Assembly: GCF_002127325.2 (NCBI RefSeq)
Contig: NC_035440.2
Span: 70,245,819-70,309,818 of the forward strand
Reading direction: 5' to 3'
DNA length: 64,000 nucleotides
DNA from: Helianthus annuus
Taxonomy: Eukaryota; Streptophyta; Magnoliopsida; Asterales; Asteraceae
The notes under the pieces were generated by a model that was not told the origin of the DNA, made no database searches, and worked only from the letters and a program-made list of their open reading frames with translations. Position 1 is the stretch's first letter. Each line of letters opens with the position of its first letter. Positions 34,201-45,693 of the stretch are shown here, one piece after another. Both the position numbers and the translations under genes were made by a program.

Positions 34201-35936
34201 AACACAAGTTCTACATGCTGAATAGAGTTGTAGAAAGCATGTTAGAAACAACAGTGGATCAAAAGTATGAAGAGTTGAAGTTAGAGGATCTTCGTGCAGA
34301 ACGTAAAGCAGAAGTAGAAAGGCAAATGAAAGATAAAGGTAAAGGTGTTGAAGGAAGTTCTGTAATGTCTATTGTACCTTCGATGGTGATAGATAATCCA
34401 GTGCCTATATCTTCAGTTCCTGGTATAGTCGAAGAAGAAATTCCATCGCCAAAGTTAATTGGTGGCGAAGAAGAAGAGGATGATGAAGATGATGATGAGG
34501 AAGAGTTTGTTTATTCTGCAAGCAGTCATAGTTCGAAAGGTGATGATGATGATGACACTGCAGGAGGTTCAGGTGTTAGAGTAACTGAAGCTTCAAAAGA
34601 AAAAGTCGTTGAAGATCTGCTAAACGATACAGTTAATGAAGAAAGTGGTGAAGCTGAGAGAAAGGGGGAGTCGAGTAAGACTCAGATTGTAGAACATCAT
34701 GAACCGTTGTTCTTATGTCTAGATGTGTATAGGGAGATGTTAAACGATGTAAATCCCGAGAATCCAATTGATCTTGAAGCTGATCTGGAATCTTTTGATA
34801 TCAATAAACAGAAAGATTACAAGTATAACTATGTTGAGGATGCAGATCAGTATGATAGGGTTGAAGTAGAGGATGGTTCGGATAATGAAGATGTTCCTGA
34901 AGACACATCAAAATTTCCAACGTTAATGGAGTTCTTCGCAGCAGAAAACAGAGAAGAGTTGCGACAAAAGGTGACTGAAGCTGTGAATGAAAAGATGTTT
35001 GAAAACTTGAAGAAAGATACTGAAAAAGAAAGTCAATCAAATGTTGAAAAAGAAGATCATTCAAAATGGTTTAAAGACAGTCATGAGAGAAAGTTCAAAA
35101 GGCCTTTGAAGTTTTTTCAATGTGATAGATCTATTTCTCTTGGTGACATTATAAGTTGGGGTTTTCTTCCACAAGTAAACGCTTATGCTATTCGTAGGGA
35201 GTATGGTGTACAATACTTTAAACGTTTATATGACATTATGTAATTACCATGGTGGGATGTCGATGAGTTATCTCAGGTGAGGCAGAATGATAAGGCGATG
35301 TGGGGATATATTAAGTACGAGACTCTGAGAGGATATCTGAAATGGAAGCCTCATCGTCCGAGACGTATTCAAAGAGTAGATCCAGTGACTGGTGTGACAG
35401 AAACTATTCTGAATGTAAAGCCTCCAAGAACCATGACAACAATTCCTATGCCAGAAATGGAGCAAGATTTTTATAAAGGGTTCATTGATTGGGTTTACAG
35501 CTGTCTAACAACTGAAGCAATCATAACGTACAGAGCTGGTAGTGAACTGAGATATATTCGTGTCTATGATCCGATGTGGCTGGTGAATTGTTCGGCAGAA
35601 GACATCGAATGTTTGTTTATTCACAAGATTCGCTATAAAGCAGAAGATAAAGATCAAGCTCAACAGTTCCAACGTGTTGTATCACTGTGCTTTCAAAAAG
35701 GAATTAATTCCGAAAGCAAGTGGAAATCGTCGTGGTGGGCATTAGATGAAAAGATGAAGAAGAAAGCAAAACGTGAACGTGAACGTGAAAATCGTAGAAT
35801 GGAAGAAAAAAGATGAAAGTTTATGAAGAAACAACAAGAAGAAGAGAAGGAAGAGAAGCGAAAGAATGAAAAGATAAGAATTGCTTTGAGCAGGAAGCCT
35901 AAAGGACGTGAAGAACAATACAAAGCTGCTATCTGA
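31248..35936 (+). pseudogene. Third large gene of element E (env-like position), two exons
   Basis: Exon 1 is MGK (31248-31256), followed by GTAAGT. Exon 2 starts after TTGTGCAG at 32112, in phase, and stays in one frame to TGA at 35934-35936 with four premature stops (TAG 32250, TAG 32517, TAA 35241, TGA 35814) and no frameshift. The roughly 1,275 codons comprise an N-terminal globular region (to about 33040), a charged linker, a proline-glutamine-threonine-rich region (about 33550-33800), a long coiled coil (about 33900-34280), an acidic region and a basic C-terminal region rich in Trp and Arg (about 35040-35760). No signal peptide or membrane segment is apparent, which argues against a true envelope protein. 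I recognise the N-terminal region only as a type of element-borne plant protein of unknown function. Confidence 0.75.
31257..32111 (+). other. Putative intron in the third gene of E
   Basis: The 855-base intron has a canonical donor (AAG/GTAAGT) and an acceptor after a T-rich run (TTGTTGTTGTGCAG). Its phase-0 junction joins a 3-codon exon to the main frame. From about 31594 to 32050 it contains roughly 19 copies of ACCGCTCATATG or GATCGCTTTT motifs, partly in near-perfect ~25-base tandem units (31725-31800). Confidence 0.7.
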
Positions 35937-35970
35937 AGACCAATTTTCAAGACAAAGACTGCGGCTTCAT

Positions 35971-35983
35971 CCAAGGGGGAGTT
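35971..35983 (+). other. Polypurine tract of element E
   Basis: CCAAGGGGGAGTT directly precedes the 3' LTR and is the plus-strand primer site. Confidence 0.88.
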
Positions 35984-36427
35984 TGTTGGTCCATAATGTC
36001 TAAAGCCTGCGTCTTTGTAAAGTTAGATTAACGTATATGGTCTAGATAGGTTATTTTGTATTAGTTCAGGGGTTAAATGTGTAAATTTATGATAGTTAGA
36101 ATGTCGGATCGCTTTTGTGACATGTGTCCACAAAAGCGAACCAGGCTGGATCGCTCATGTGGACATGTCACAAGAGCGGTTCATGATTCCTATAAATACC
36201 CCTGAAGTTGTCTTCATTTGTAACGTTGTCTTGAACTCTACGTCGAACTGCTGACCGTGTGGCAATCGTTATCAAGTGAAGAAAAAGTGTTTAAAGTGTG
36301 AATTCATCTGTTTCTACTCCTTTCTGTTACGTTTATCTTTGTATCATGCTGAAAATGTGTTTCCGCCACATTTTCAGTAAGCACTAGCTCTGATTGACTC
36401 ATTCGTGTGGTCAAAACTGATCCTACA
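35984..36427 (+). repeat. 3' LTR of element E
   Basis: 444 bp. Identical by eye to the 5' LTR except one base in TGTTGGTCC versus TGTTGGTGC. Confidence 0.95.
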
Positions 36428-36432
36428 ACTAA

Positions 36433-37231
36433 GCATAAAGACCTAGTATCTCAGAAAGAGGGACCTTTCAAACGAGATTTCAGGGGTTACCTATATATCC
36501 AAGTAGTGTTCCCCACGAAATAAGTAAGTTTGAATTTAAGTTTATATCCCGAAAAAGTTTACTAAATGTATAAAAACCTATCGGCATATCATCAGTGAGA
36601 CTGTTTAACGCTATTTAATCATTACATTTCTTTAGCATACTGTTACTGTCTACTGATGTACTATCATTTCCTCTTTTTACACAAAACTCAATTTTCGAAT
36701 TTTATCATGTTTTTGGCTTTTTCAAATTTTCTAATGTTTTTGGATTTTCTGACAATTTTTCTCCCCCTAAAATGCAAAACCATTAAAAGAAAATTTTGAC
36801 AACCAATACTGATAGCTTTGACTCGCCATCCATTTTCTGCTTAATGTGCTCTGTTTTGTAGAAAATATAATATAAAGTACCCCCATGATTTACAACCCAT
36901 TGATTTTCGACAGTTTGAAAACCGTTTTTCAATCTTGTGAAAGTAATCATGTTTGTTCCGCCGTGAGGGTTTCGGCATATTCAATTAACACATATTTTTC
37001 TAATTTTCTATTTTTGAAAAAAATTAAAAACAAACATATTTTTGGTTTTTAGTTTTTCAAATTTTTAGGGTTTTTGAAAATATTGTTTATTTATATACAG
37101 AAAGAAAATAAACCCCGTGTTTCACCCAACACAGGGTCCAGCAGCCTCTTCCTTCTCTCCATGTGCCAGGCTGCTCCAGTTTCCATTTTCACAGTCTTTG
37201 GTTTTGTTGAGCACCTGCACATTTAACGAAC
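36433..37231 (-). other. 3' non-coding region of element D, proximal part
   Basis: Continuation of D after E. On the - strand it follows the gag stop. It contains a reverse polypurine-like tract (TCTCCCCCTAAAATG, near 36760) corresponding to the TTTTAGGGGGAG tract after gag or pol in the relatives. No gene is seen. Confidence 0.75.
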
Positions 37232-40200
37232 TCAATTACTTGAACAATTTAGCCCAGGTCTATTGAACCTTAGGCATTTCAACACAATATGTATCATGCA
37301 GTTTCGGAAAATCTTTGTCATCAAAGACTTTTTCACTTTGACTTCAACTTTCTCATCTTTTACCGAAGACACTTGTTTCTTAAAACTCCATGTTTGACCT
37401 TTTGGAGTGCCACGTTTGTAAAAATGTGAATCTTTTTGAACCTTTTGATTTTGAACAACAATTTTTGGTTTCCAAAACTCTTGAGGTTTTGTCATATCAA
37501 CTGATGTTTTCCAACTCTGTGTTGTTCTGAATCTGGGTGTGTGAGAATTCCAGGTCTGTCTTGAATCGAACCTGTTCGGGTTTGTTTTCCAATTTTGATT
37601 TGAAGCAAACTTGTTTGTATTGTACCTCCAAGTTTGTTTCGAATCAAATCTGGTAGACCTTTGTTTCACATTCTCAAATTTTTGTTTTCGAACATCATCA
37701 GACTTCTTGTTTATCTCAACATCCACAGATTTCAGATTTGGACACTTTCGTGCAAGATGTCCAATTTGATCACATTTAAAACATGTTCTTTTGGACACAT
37801 CTTTGACCAGTGGTTGTTGCTTTTTCTTTTGAGCATGAAACTCATCATTAGACTGTCGTCCAATTTTGAGTTCTTTCTCTTTGGCTAAACTTTTTCCTTG
37901 AACAAAACTCATTTTTGCTTGATAATTTGGCGTTTCATTTTTGTTTCGATTCTGTTTCTTCTTATAACCCAACCCAGCCTTCATGTTTTTCTTCTTAAAA
38001 CCAGGTTTGTTATAAAAAGTTTTGTGACCTTTTCCAACAAACTTTGAAATCTCAGATTTCTCAATCTCAACCATTTTGAAAACTTTATCAACCTTTTCTG
38101 AAATCACATTCTGAATCGGGAATACAACATCTAAGAATAACTTGTCCGATCCAATCATGGTATAAACCAATCCCTTTGAATCATCATTCAAATTCTTCTC
38201 GGATTTTGTGTTTTTCAGATATCCATCATGAAAATTACCTTCATTTTCATCCTGTGATTCAGACTTACCAGTATCAACCGACTCTTCTTTCAACACACTT
38301 TCAACGACCTTACCTACCACCTCTGAATCATGAGAATCATCAGATTTGGAATAGGTTATATCAATGTTGTCTGGCAATTGATCTACCAAGTTGAAAGCTT
38401 TTTCGACCTTTTCTTCATCATAAAATGCAAACTTTTCCGGTGGTGGAACTTGATGAAACTCTGAGCCAATGCCTTTCTTGTTTTGCTCAGACTCACCATC
38501 TCCCGGTTTTATATTGAAAATTCTTTCAAGCACATATGATGACACGTGATAACTTTTTAACTTTTTGTTGTCCTGTTCTAAATTAGCAATATGTCGCTTT
38601 AGCTTAGCAACATCCTCAATATAGGAATTAACAACACCTTGTTTAATTTCATACATTCGTTTAAGCTCTTTAGTTGTTTCAGAAAGATAATTCATTCTTG
38701 ATTGAGCAAATTTCATTTCATCTTTCACTTTTTCATATGACTCTTTTGTAATATGATAAGCCAATTTCATTGAGTCATATTCTTTTTTCATTTCTTGACA
38801 AATATTTTCTTTTTGGTTACATTCTTCTGTCTTTTTCAAAACATTTTCTTTCAAAACTTCATTTTCTTTTTCTAACTTTTTACATTTTTATGAAAGTTTT
38901 TCATCATTTTCTTTTAAAACTTTTTCTTTTTCTAGCATTTCTTTGCATTTTTCTTTGAAAATGATTTCAATTTTTGTGAATTCAAGATCTCTTGTTCTAA
39001 ACTTCTCATCTTTTTCAGTACAAGCTTTGCACGTTTCCATGCATTTCTTGCACTGTTCATTTGGTTTTAAGATTTTAGAATCAGGATTTACCTTAGTGAT
39101 TGGCACCTCGGTGTTTTCAGCTGCCTCTGTCTGCTTCATCTCAGCAACATTCTGCTTTTCTTCAACACTAACTTCATCACCAGTATCACCAACTTCCAAA
39201 TTCTCATTCTTTACTTCTGTCAAACTATCTGTTTTCTTCTCATCTACTCCAACTTGCTGTTTTTCAGTAACAGCTTTCTCCACTTCTTCATACATAACAA
39301 CTTCTTCTTTCACTTCTTCAACATTCACAGCTTTGATTTCCTTCACAATCTCAACTTCAACATCTTCAGCATTAACCTCTTCAGCAGTTTTCTTTAAATT
39401 GTTCACCATTTCTTCAACATTTTTCTTCATTCTCTCTTCATCCCTTTTTCTCAAGCACGATGTCATGGCATATCTGATTTCCTTTTCATGCCTTTTTGCA
39501 TATGTGTCATCTTTCAACACATTTCTATAGTATTCAGCTCTTAAAGGAATTATGAGAAGAACGTCTTCAAAAATTATGTCTTTCTTTGGAACAACTGGTT
39601 CTCCTTCTCTGTTGAAATAACACTCTCTCTTTTTATCCCATCTCCTGTTGCTGACAGCACTCTCATACTCTTCTTGCATTTCATCCATTCTATTCAAAGC
39701 AATGTTTCTTTCGTGATAAGTTTTCTCATCCAAAATCTCTTCTCGTGTTTTCTCTTTGACCTCAGCAACAACATTTTCTTCTTTGTTCTCTTCTTTTATC
39801 TCAGCAACTAAAACAAACTGTCTTTTCTCTGTCATAGCTCTGCCATGAGCTGTTTTTCGAATATTTTCCAAACGATCTTCTTCTTGACAAATCTCGCTCC
39901 AGTCAAAACCTTCATCATCTTGAATAACAAAACAAGCTCTTGATTTTTCTCTGGGTTTATCTTCAATCATTTTCAGCTCTTCTCTGCTTCGGTGGTAGAT
40001 CGCCTTTCGGTAGTAATCATCATTGAACGGATGTTCATTTCCACCAACTGCAGAATTAGTGCATTCTCTCTTGAAATGACCTTTCTGCTTGCATTTGAAG
40101 CAGGTCACTTTGGATTTGTTAAATCCAAGTTTTGTTGATGCACCTCCAAGAGATTGTTTCTCAGTAATTTCCATATATCTCTGAGCTCTTCGGATGCAAC

Positions 40201-40250
40201 TTGCTAAACACCATCGAATGTCAATGAGTTCCATCTCTTCCGGATCAATC
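37232..40250 (-). pseudogene. gag: gag of element D, 5'-truncated with one stop
   Basis: On the - strand the frame runs from the junction near 40250 (QIDPEEMEL) to 37232 with a single TAA at 38886-38888. The first knuckle (CFKCKQKGHFKREC) is at 40061-40102 and the second (CFKCDQIGHLARKC) at 37742-37783. A glutamate/lysine/valine-rich segment and a long coiled coil (about 39500-38500) lie between them. The C-terminal region after the second knuckle has repeated Trp-containing units (QTWRYNTNKF-like, about 37690-37480). The N-terminal capsid part is missing because mitochondrial DNA begins there. This is the least damaged Gag in the window. Confidence 0.88.
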
Positions 40251-40251
40251 T

Positions 40252-40837
40252 GCTTGCAGAAAGGTTCTCCCTTTAGGACCGACTACAACAAGCTCACGAC
40301 TCTAATAGAAAGAAAGGGTAAGCTCTCTGCTCTATTTGCTTGCAATGCTATGCCTGTCAAAGTTGGCGAACGCTTCTGTAACCTTAGACTCGTTACGCTA
40401 TTCGACTGAACTCGTTGGCTCCACGTCCATCGAAAGTAGGTAACCTTCGTCACTGTTGGTTCCCGTAACCAAACCTTTCTTCTCTTTTTTTTTATTTTTA
40501 GAAAGAAGAATGCTCCTGAATCAGCGCAGGGAAAAATCCGCAAGCAGGAGAACTGTACTAAGCTGCCGCCGGTTACTTTATCAGGGCTCCGCAGGAAAAG
40601 AAAGAAGGTCCGGGTCCAATTTATAATGAAGCGAAGGTCCCCCTTACTCCCTATTCTCTCTTAAAGCTTTATAAAGCTCTAAAAAGGTTGGTTAAGAACC
40701 ATTGACTGTAAACGATAGCAGTTATAGTCACTCCACGGATATGCTCGCCTTTGGAATGAAGATGGATGAACAGGCACTTGAGCCTGGACCTGATTTTTCG
40801 AGCAAGAAGCGGAACTACAAGAAAGAATCTCAATTTT
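40252..40837 (+). other. Mitochondrial-like flank upstream of cox1
   Basis: No gene is recognised. The last part, up to CAAGAAAGAATCTCAATTTT, looks like the usual sequence before plant cox1. The left end abuts gag of element D without an obvious repeat. Confidence 0.6.
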
Positions 40838-41381
<544 letters not shown>

Positions 41382-41402
41382 AAAGAACGAAGAAGTAAGG
41401 AA

Positions 41403-42023
41403 ATGAGACGACTCTTTCTTGAACTATATTATAAACAGACCTTCCCCTCCACACAAATCACGAGTTTTTCTCCATTCCTCTCATATATCGTCGTAACGCC
41501 CTTAATGCTAGGTTTTGAAAAAGACTTTTCATGTCATTCCCATTTAGGTCCGATTCGGATCCCTCCGTTGTTTCCTTTTCCTTCCGCACCTTTTCCTCAA
41601 AATGAGAAAGAAGATGGTACACTTGAATTGTATTATTTAAGTGCTTATTGCTTGCCAAAAATCCTACTTCTACAATTGGTAGGTCACTAGGTTATTCAAA
41701 TAAGTCGTGTTTTCCGTGGTTTTCCCATGTTACAACTTCCGTACCAATTCGGTCGATCCGGAATGGATCGGTTAAACATTCCGTTAGGGAGCCTGGTCTT
41801 GACTTTTCTGTGTGGTATTCACTCTCGTTCCGCTCTTGGAATCACACCTAGCAGTGGTGGGAACAGCTCGCAAAATCCAACTACTTCACCTACTTCATTT
41901 CCCCCAACTCTTCCTCGTACTTCTATTGAAACAGAATGGTTTCATGTTCTTTCATTGATTGGTTATTCCTTTCCGTTCGTATCTCTTTCTCCGATTTCGG
42001 TCTCGATTAGTTCACAAGATTGA
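41403..42023 (+). pseudogene. ccmB: ccmB, full length with one stop codon
   Basis: Cytochrome c biogenesis subunit CcmB, part of the mitochondrial heme-export complex. The frame from MRRLFLELYYKQTFPSTQ to SISVSISSQD is 206 codons, the usual plant length, with a single TAG at 41688-41690, where Trp is expected (LVGHW). There is no frameshift. Codons expected to be altered by C-to-U RNA editing, such as Ser in PFLSYIVV, are still unedited, so the copy came from mitochondrial DNA rather than cDNA. TGG to TAG fits deamination in the nuclear genome. Confidence 0.9.
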
Positions 42024-42525
42024 ATGGCCAATTCTCCTCCGGACCCTCGATTCGATTGTTTTTTAAGAAGGTTGAGTCGGATATGTAAGCCATGTATCTG
42101 GGAGGAACTTAAAAGAAGGGCTTTCGGGTTTTTTTTCACCCCATTTTGTGGTCTTGCAGCTATTTCAATAAATAAGAATATAAAAATATAATAAATAGAA
42201 GACTTTTTTAGAAGAAAGATTCTATATATGTCCAATCCACAGTGGTGGTGGGACCAACCAAGATGTATGTCGTCCAACCCAACCTCAGACTCTTTCTTCC
42301 GGACCTATTTGACTCTCTGGCCGCAGTTATAGTTATTTAGGTGGTATCCCGAGATTGAAGAGATCGAATTCCTTCGGGGAACACACGAAAAAAAGATATG
42401 AACTGGGTAAATAGAAATGGAAAAGAGATGTTTCCAATTCATCAAAATGAGAAGCTTTTTCTACATCCATATGATCTACTAAAGTAGATCGGTATTGCCC
42501 ATATAATAAAAGCAGATCTTGGTCC
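42024..42525 (+). other. Mitochondrial-like spacer downstream of ccmB
   Basis: No gene is recognised. The sequence is AT-rich near 42170-42200 and otherwise resembles plant mitochondrial intergenic DNA. Confidence 0.5.
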
Positions 42526-42927
42526 ATGGAATCCCAAGAAGGTACGAACTCCAACCTGTCCGATGCTTCTTCGGCCAAATATGATATACAAGTGGGACCT
42601 GCACTATGCGCAAGCTGTGCGAAAAACCTCTTCTTTTTTCCGGTTCTGAAACAACTTGGGCGAAATAGGGTTCTACCGGGAAATCATGGATTTTTTAGTT
42701 TTCGCCATTGGTTACTGGTTGAGCCACTGGAATGGAATGAGATAAGAATCTCTGGAGATCTTTCCTCTCCATTTACTCGTAACAGGCTTTCCCACTGTAG
42801 AAGACTTCTTCTGAATGGCATAATTGGGAGATTGATTCCTCGATCTTCAAAGAAAAGTGACTCCTCCTACTCCTTCTTCTCCTTTAGGATAGGATCGTCG
42901 TTGGTCCTTCTTTCACTAATGATCTAA
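42526..42927 (+). CDS. Unidentified mitochondrial-like ORF, 133 codons
   Basis: It starts MESQEGTNSNLSDASSAKYD and ends GSSLVLLSLMI. The composition is rich in Ser, Arg and Phe, like many plant mitochondrial ORFs. It lies about 500 bases after ccmB on the same strand. In many plants rpl10 neighbours ccmB, so a remnant of that gene is a possibility, but I could not match residues. Expression from this nuclear copy is doubtful. Confidence 0.3.
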   Translation: MESQEGTNSNLSDASSAKYDIQVGPALCASCAKNLFFFPVLKQLGRNRVLPGNHGFFSFRHWLLVEPLEWNEIRISGDLSSPFTRNRLSHCRRLLLNGIIGRLIPRSSKKSDSSYSFFSFRIGSSLVLLSLMI

Positions 42928-43700
42928 TGATCTCACCATTTTCTAGTAGTTCTCGCGAACGCGTGAGGGACTATCCTTTCTATCGCTTGCCCTTTCTTTT
43001 CACTCTCAAGACAAGGCCTCTCTCTTTTATAAAGCGACGCAAAGCGCATGGCGCTGAAAGCTCAATAAACACATACGAACACGATGCAGGGCATAGCATA
43101 AATGAAACCGCTGATCATTTCATAAAACATATATGCTTTCCCTTTCTCGATGCTTTTTTTTGGGTGACTCACCAACCGACCCAGTAGTGATCGATGACAG
43201 AATGGTACGAACAAATCAAAGTAATTGGATTTGGTAGTTCTCCATGGACTTCTCTCTTTTGCCCTTTGTATATGTTCATAAATGGGTGTGCACCTCCAGA
43301 TAGGCGGGGGTCGCCTCCCACTCTCTTATCTTATGCAGCATTTATTAGCTTAGCTGGCTTGGGTGGATCGTGCAATAAGCCTCTCTCGACCCTCCTTTTA
43401 TCATACGTCTTTATGAAAGCCTCTCGCCTTTCGAGATCTGGTCCATCATCAGCCCAGTCAGATCTTCTTGTTTACCCGCTTTGATTAGGCTTCCTTTAAC
43501 GGATTTGATCGACATTTCGTGCCTGCAGTCCTGCTGAATTCGACCTTTTATCAGGGTAGCGTAGTAAGGTTAGAGGCGCAACTAGAAGAGTTGGCCCTCT
43601 TTCGATTTTTTGATCAATTCGATTGCAGTCTCCGAAGTCCTTCTTGATCGATGGTCCCCATTAGCATTAGTGCTAATTAGCAGCCTTTTTGGAAGGCGAG
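42928..43700 (+). other. Mitochondrial-like region with a 96-codon ORF
   Basis: Contains an ORF at 43194-43484 (MTEWYEQIKVIGFG...) of unknown identity with weak support. The rest shows no recognisable gene. It ends in GGAAGGCGAG, where element G is inserted. Confidence 0.35.
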
Positions 43701-45380
43701 TGATGTGTGTAAAATGCAACATATAAATTACATCAAATGAGGCATAAAACTAACCCTTTTTAAGTACTAATGTTGGAAAAAGTGTATTTTTTTCTTCCTT
43801 TTGTACTTTTAGGATTAAATGAGCTCAAAGTAACAAAAGAAGCAAAAAGACAGCTAAGTCTAACATAAATACAAGAAAGGGAACAAAAGTGGACTGCCCG
43901 ACCCCTCGACAGCATCCTCCCAAGCAAAACAGAGAAGGCAGAAGACTGAACACGCCCCGTGCTCAGCGAGCACGGGGCCGTGCCCAAGAAGCAGCAGAGA
44001 AGACAAACCTGTAGAAGCTTCTATTGCTCACCACGGGGCCGTGCCCAGTGAACACGGGGGCGTGCCCAAAGTACTGCAGGCGCATTAATTGTAACTACAA
44101 ATTACAATTAATGAAGAGAGATAGTGTCAGACGGGCACGTGGCCGTGCCCAGCGGACACGGGGCCGTGCCCAGGCTTCTGTTCAGCCTATAAATAGGAGT
44201 GCTTGGAGCCATTGCAACTCATCCCTTGGCACACCACCTCTCTCACACTTCATCCACCACCCACCACCATCACAACACCATCATCCATTGTCCATCATAG
44301 AGTGTGTGAGTCGTCTCGGGATCCAAGATTGATCGTAAGAGTTCTTGACAATCAAGGCCATGTTTGCCTAAGTCTCTTACATCACTTGGTGAAGACAAGT
44401 GTTTAGTATAATACTTTTTATTTTTAATCTTTTGCACTTCTTAATTGGTTTTGTATTAATGACTTTAATAACTAGTTGCTTATGTTGAAGGTGATTCTTC
44501 CTTATCGTTTGTCCGTGGTGTCTTGGCATTATTTTACTGTCTATATAAAATAAAAGATTTTCACCATTCATATCTCCACGGTCTATATGGAGGTATGTTG
44601 GCTACCTGGTCGGGGGTTAAGGGAACGGTTTGGTAAGGGTCTTGCCCTTGTTCAGCGTTTAGAGGTCCTGCAAGGGACCTGGATCAAATTTAGTAGGACC
44701 TCCTTCAATACCCAAAGGTATTGGATGGCGGGGGTCCAAACTCTTTGATCCCCTCATAAGTTAACTACTATTAATACTATAACCTGGCTATTTAGGACTG
44801 TATCCCAGCTGACTCAGACTACTTAGTCGAGGGTAACGTCACCTCCAAAAGAGGGGCCTACCATAATTTGCATTAATAACTTAATTAGTTATCTTTCAAT
44901 AATCCGACCCTTTAGGATTGTATCCTTGCTGACTCAAACTACTGGGTTGAGGGTAACGTCGCCTTCAAAAGAGGGGCCTACTACAATAACTAAGATAATC
45001 TCTTAAACAAGTGCAAAAGTGCGAAAATAATCAAAGGTTATACTAACACACGAGTCGGATCCAAGTGATTCATCTTGTCAATCTGTTTTTATTTTTATTT
45101 TATTTTTCAGCATTTAGTTAGTTTTATTTTCTTAGTTTAAAAACCTTTTTCTAATATTTTGATTTGATTAGACGTTGAGGATAAACCGGTACTAAAAGCT
45201 CTTGTGTCCTTGGACGACCTCGGTATCTTACCAACACTATACTACGTCCACGATGGGTGCACTTGCCCATATGTGTGTTTAGTGTTAGTAAATATCGTGT
45301 TTTATAAATTTAAAACTTGGCTAAAGTGTAAAAAGGGCTTAAAATATATACTTAAAATATATACACATTAGCACGCATCA
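43701..45380 (+). repeat. 5' LTR of element G
   Basis: It begins TGATGTGTGTAAAATGC and ends AGCACGCATCA, so the ends form the short inverted repeat TGATG/CATCA. A TATAAATAG box is near 44190. The LTR contains three palindromic GC units and an internal duplication of GGGTAACGTC...GAGGGGCCTAC (about 44831-44860 and 44952-44981). Confidence 0.72.
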
Positions 45381-45387
45381 AGTTTTT

Positions 45388-45405
45388 TGGCGCCGTTGTC
45401 GGGGA
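45388..45405 (+). other. Primer binding site of element G
   Basis: TGGCGCCGTTGTCGGGGA, seven bases after the LTR. It matches the plant Tat/Athila primer site for tRNA-Asp with one changed base (T for C at the twelfth position). Confidence 0.8.
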
Positions 45406-45693
45406 CACAAGGATTTTAAGAAAGTTAGGATTCAACGACCTAATCATTTTTTTTTATTTTCTTTTAATTTTTTTTTAGGATTTTCTTAGTTTTTTAGCTT
45501 CTGCAGAGCTCAGCACGGGCCGTGCCTGCTGAACACGCCCCCGTGCTCAATCATTGGAACTTGCAATCTTGTTTTAAGTCAGACAGTAAGCTGAACACGG
45601 GGCCGTGTTCACTCAACACGCCCCCGTGCCCATGATTCAGTTACTGAAAACAGAACCGTTAGATCCCGGCGGTTGGTAATTTCTGACACAAAC

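Larger units (their letters stand above)
21219..36427 (+). mobile_element. Element E, 15.2-kb SIRE-type element with gag, pol and third gene
   Basis: E is complete: LTRs at 21219-21662 and 35984-36427 (both 444 bp, one difference by eye), target duplication ACTAA (21214-21218 and 36428-36432), primer site, gag, pol, non-coding block with hairpin, a large third gene with an intron, and a polypurine tract. The near-identical LTRs mark a very recent insertion. The coding regions nevertheless carry many stop codons. E sits in the non-coding region of D. Confidence 0.95.
19590..40251 (-). mobile_element. Element D, gag-only copia element on the - strand, truncated
   Basis: D starts with its 3' LTR at 19590-20004. 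Its non-coding 3' region follows (20005-21213 and 36433-37231), split by element E, and then gag (37232-40250). Homology ends inside gag near 40251, where mitochondrial sequence begins, so the N-terminal gag, primer site and 5' LTR are missing. No pol lies between gag and the 3' region. Confidence 0.85.

Noticed and set aside
31248..35936. Calling the third gene of E a true envelope gene
   Set aside because: No signal peptide or membrane segment is visible; only its position is env-like.
43194..43484. Intact mitochondrial gene of 96 codons
   Set aside because: No recognisable motif; ORFs of this length are common in mitochondrial spacer DNA.
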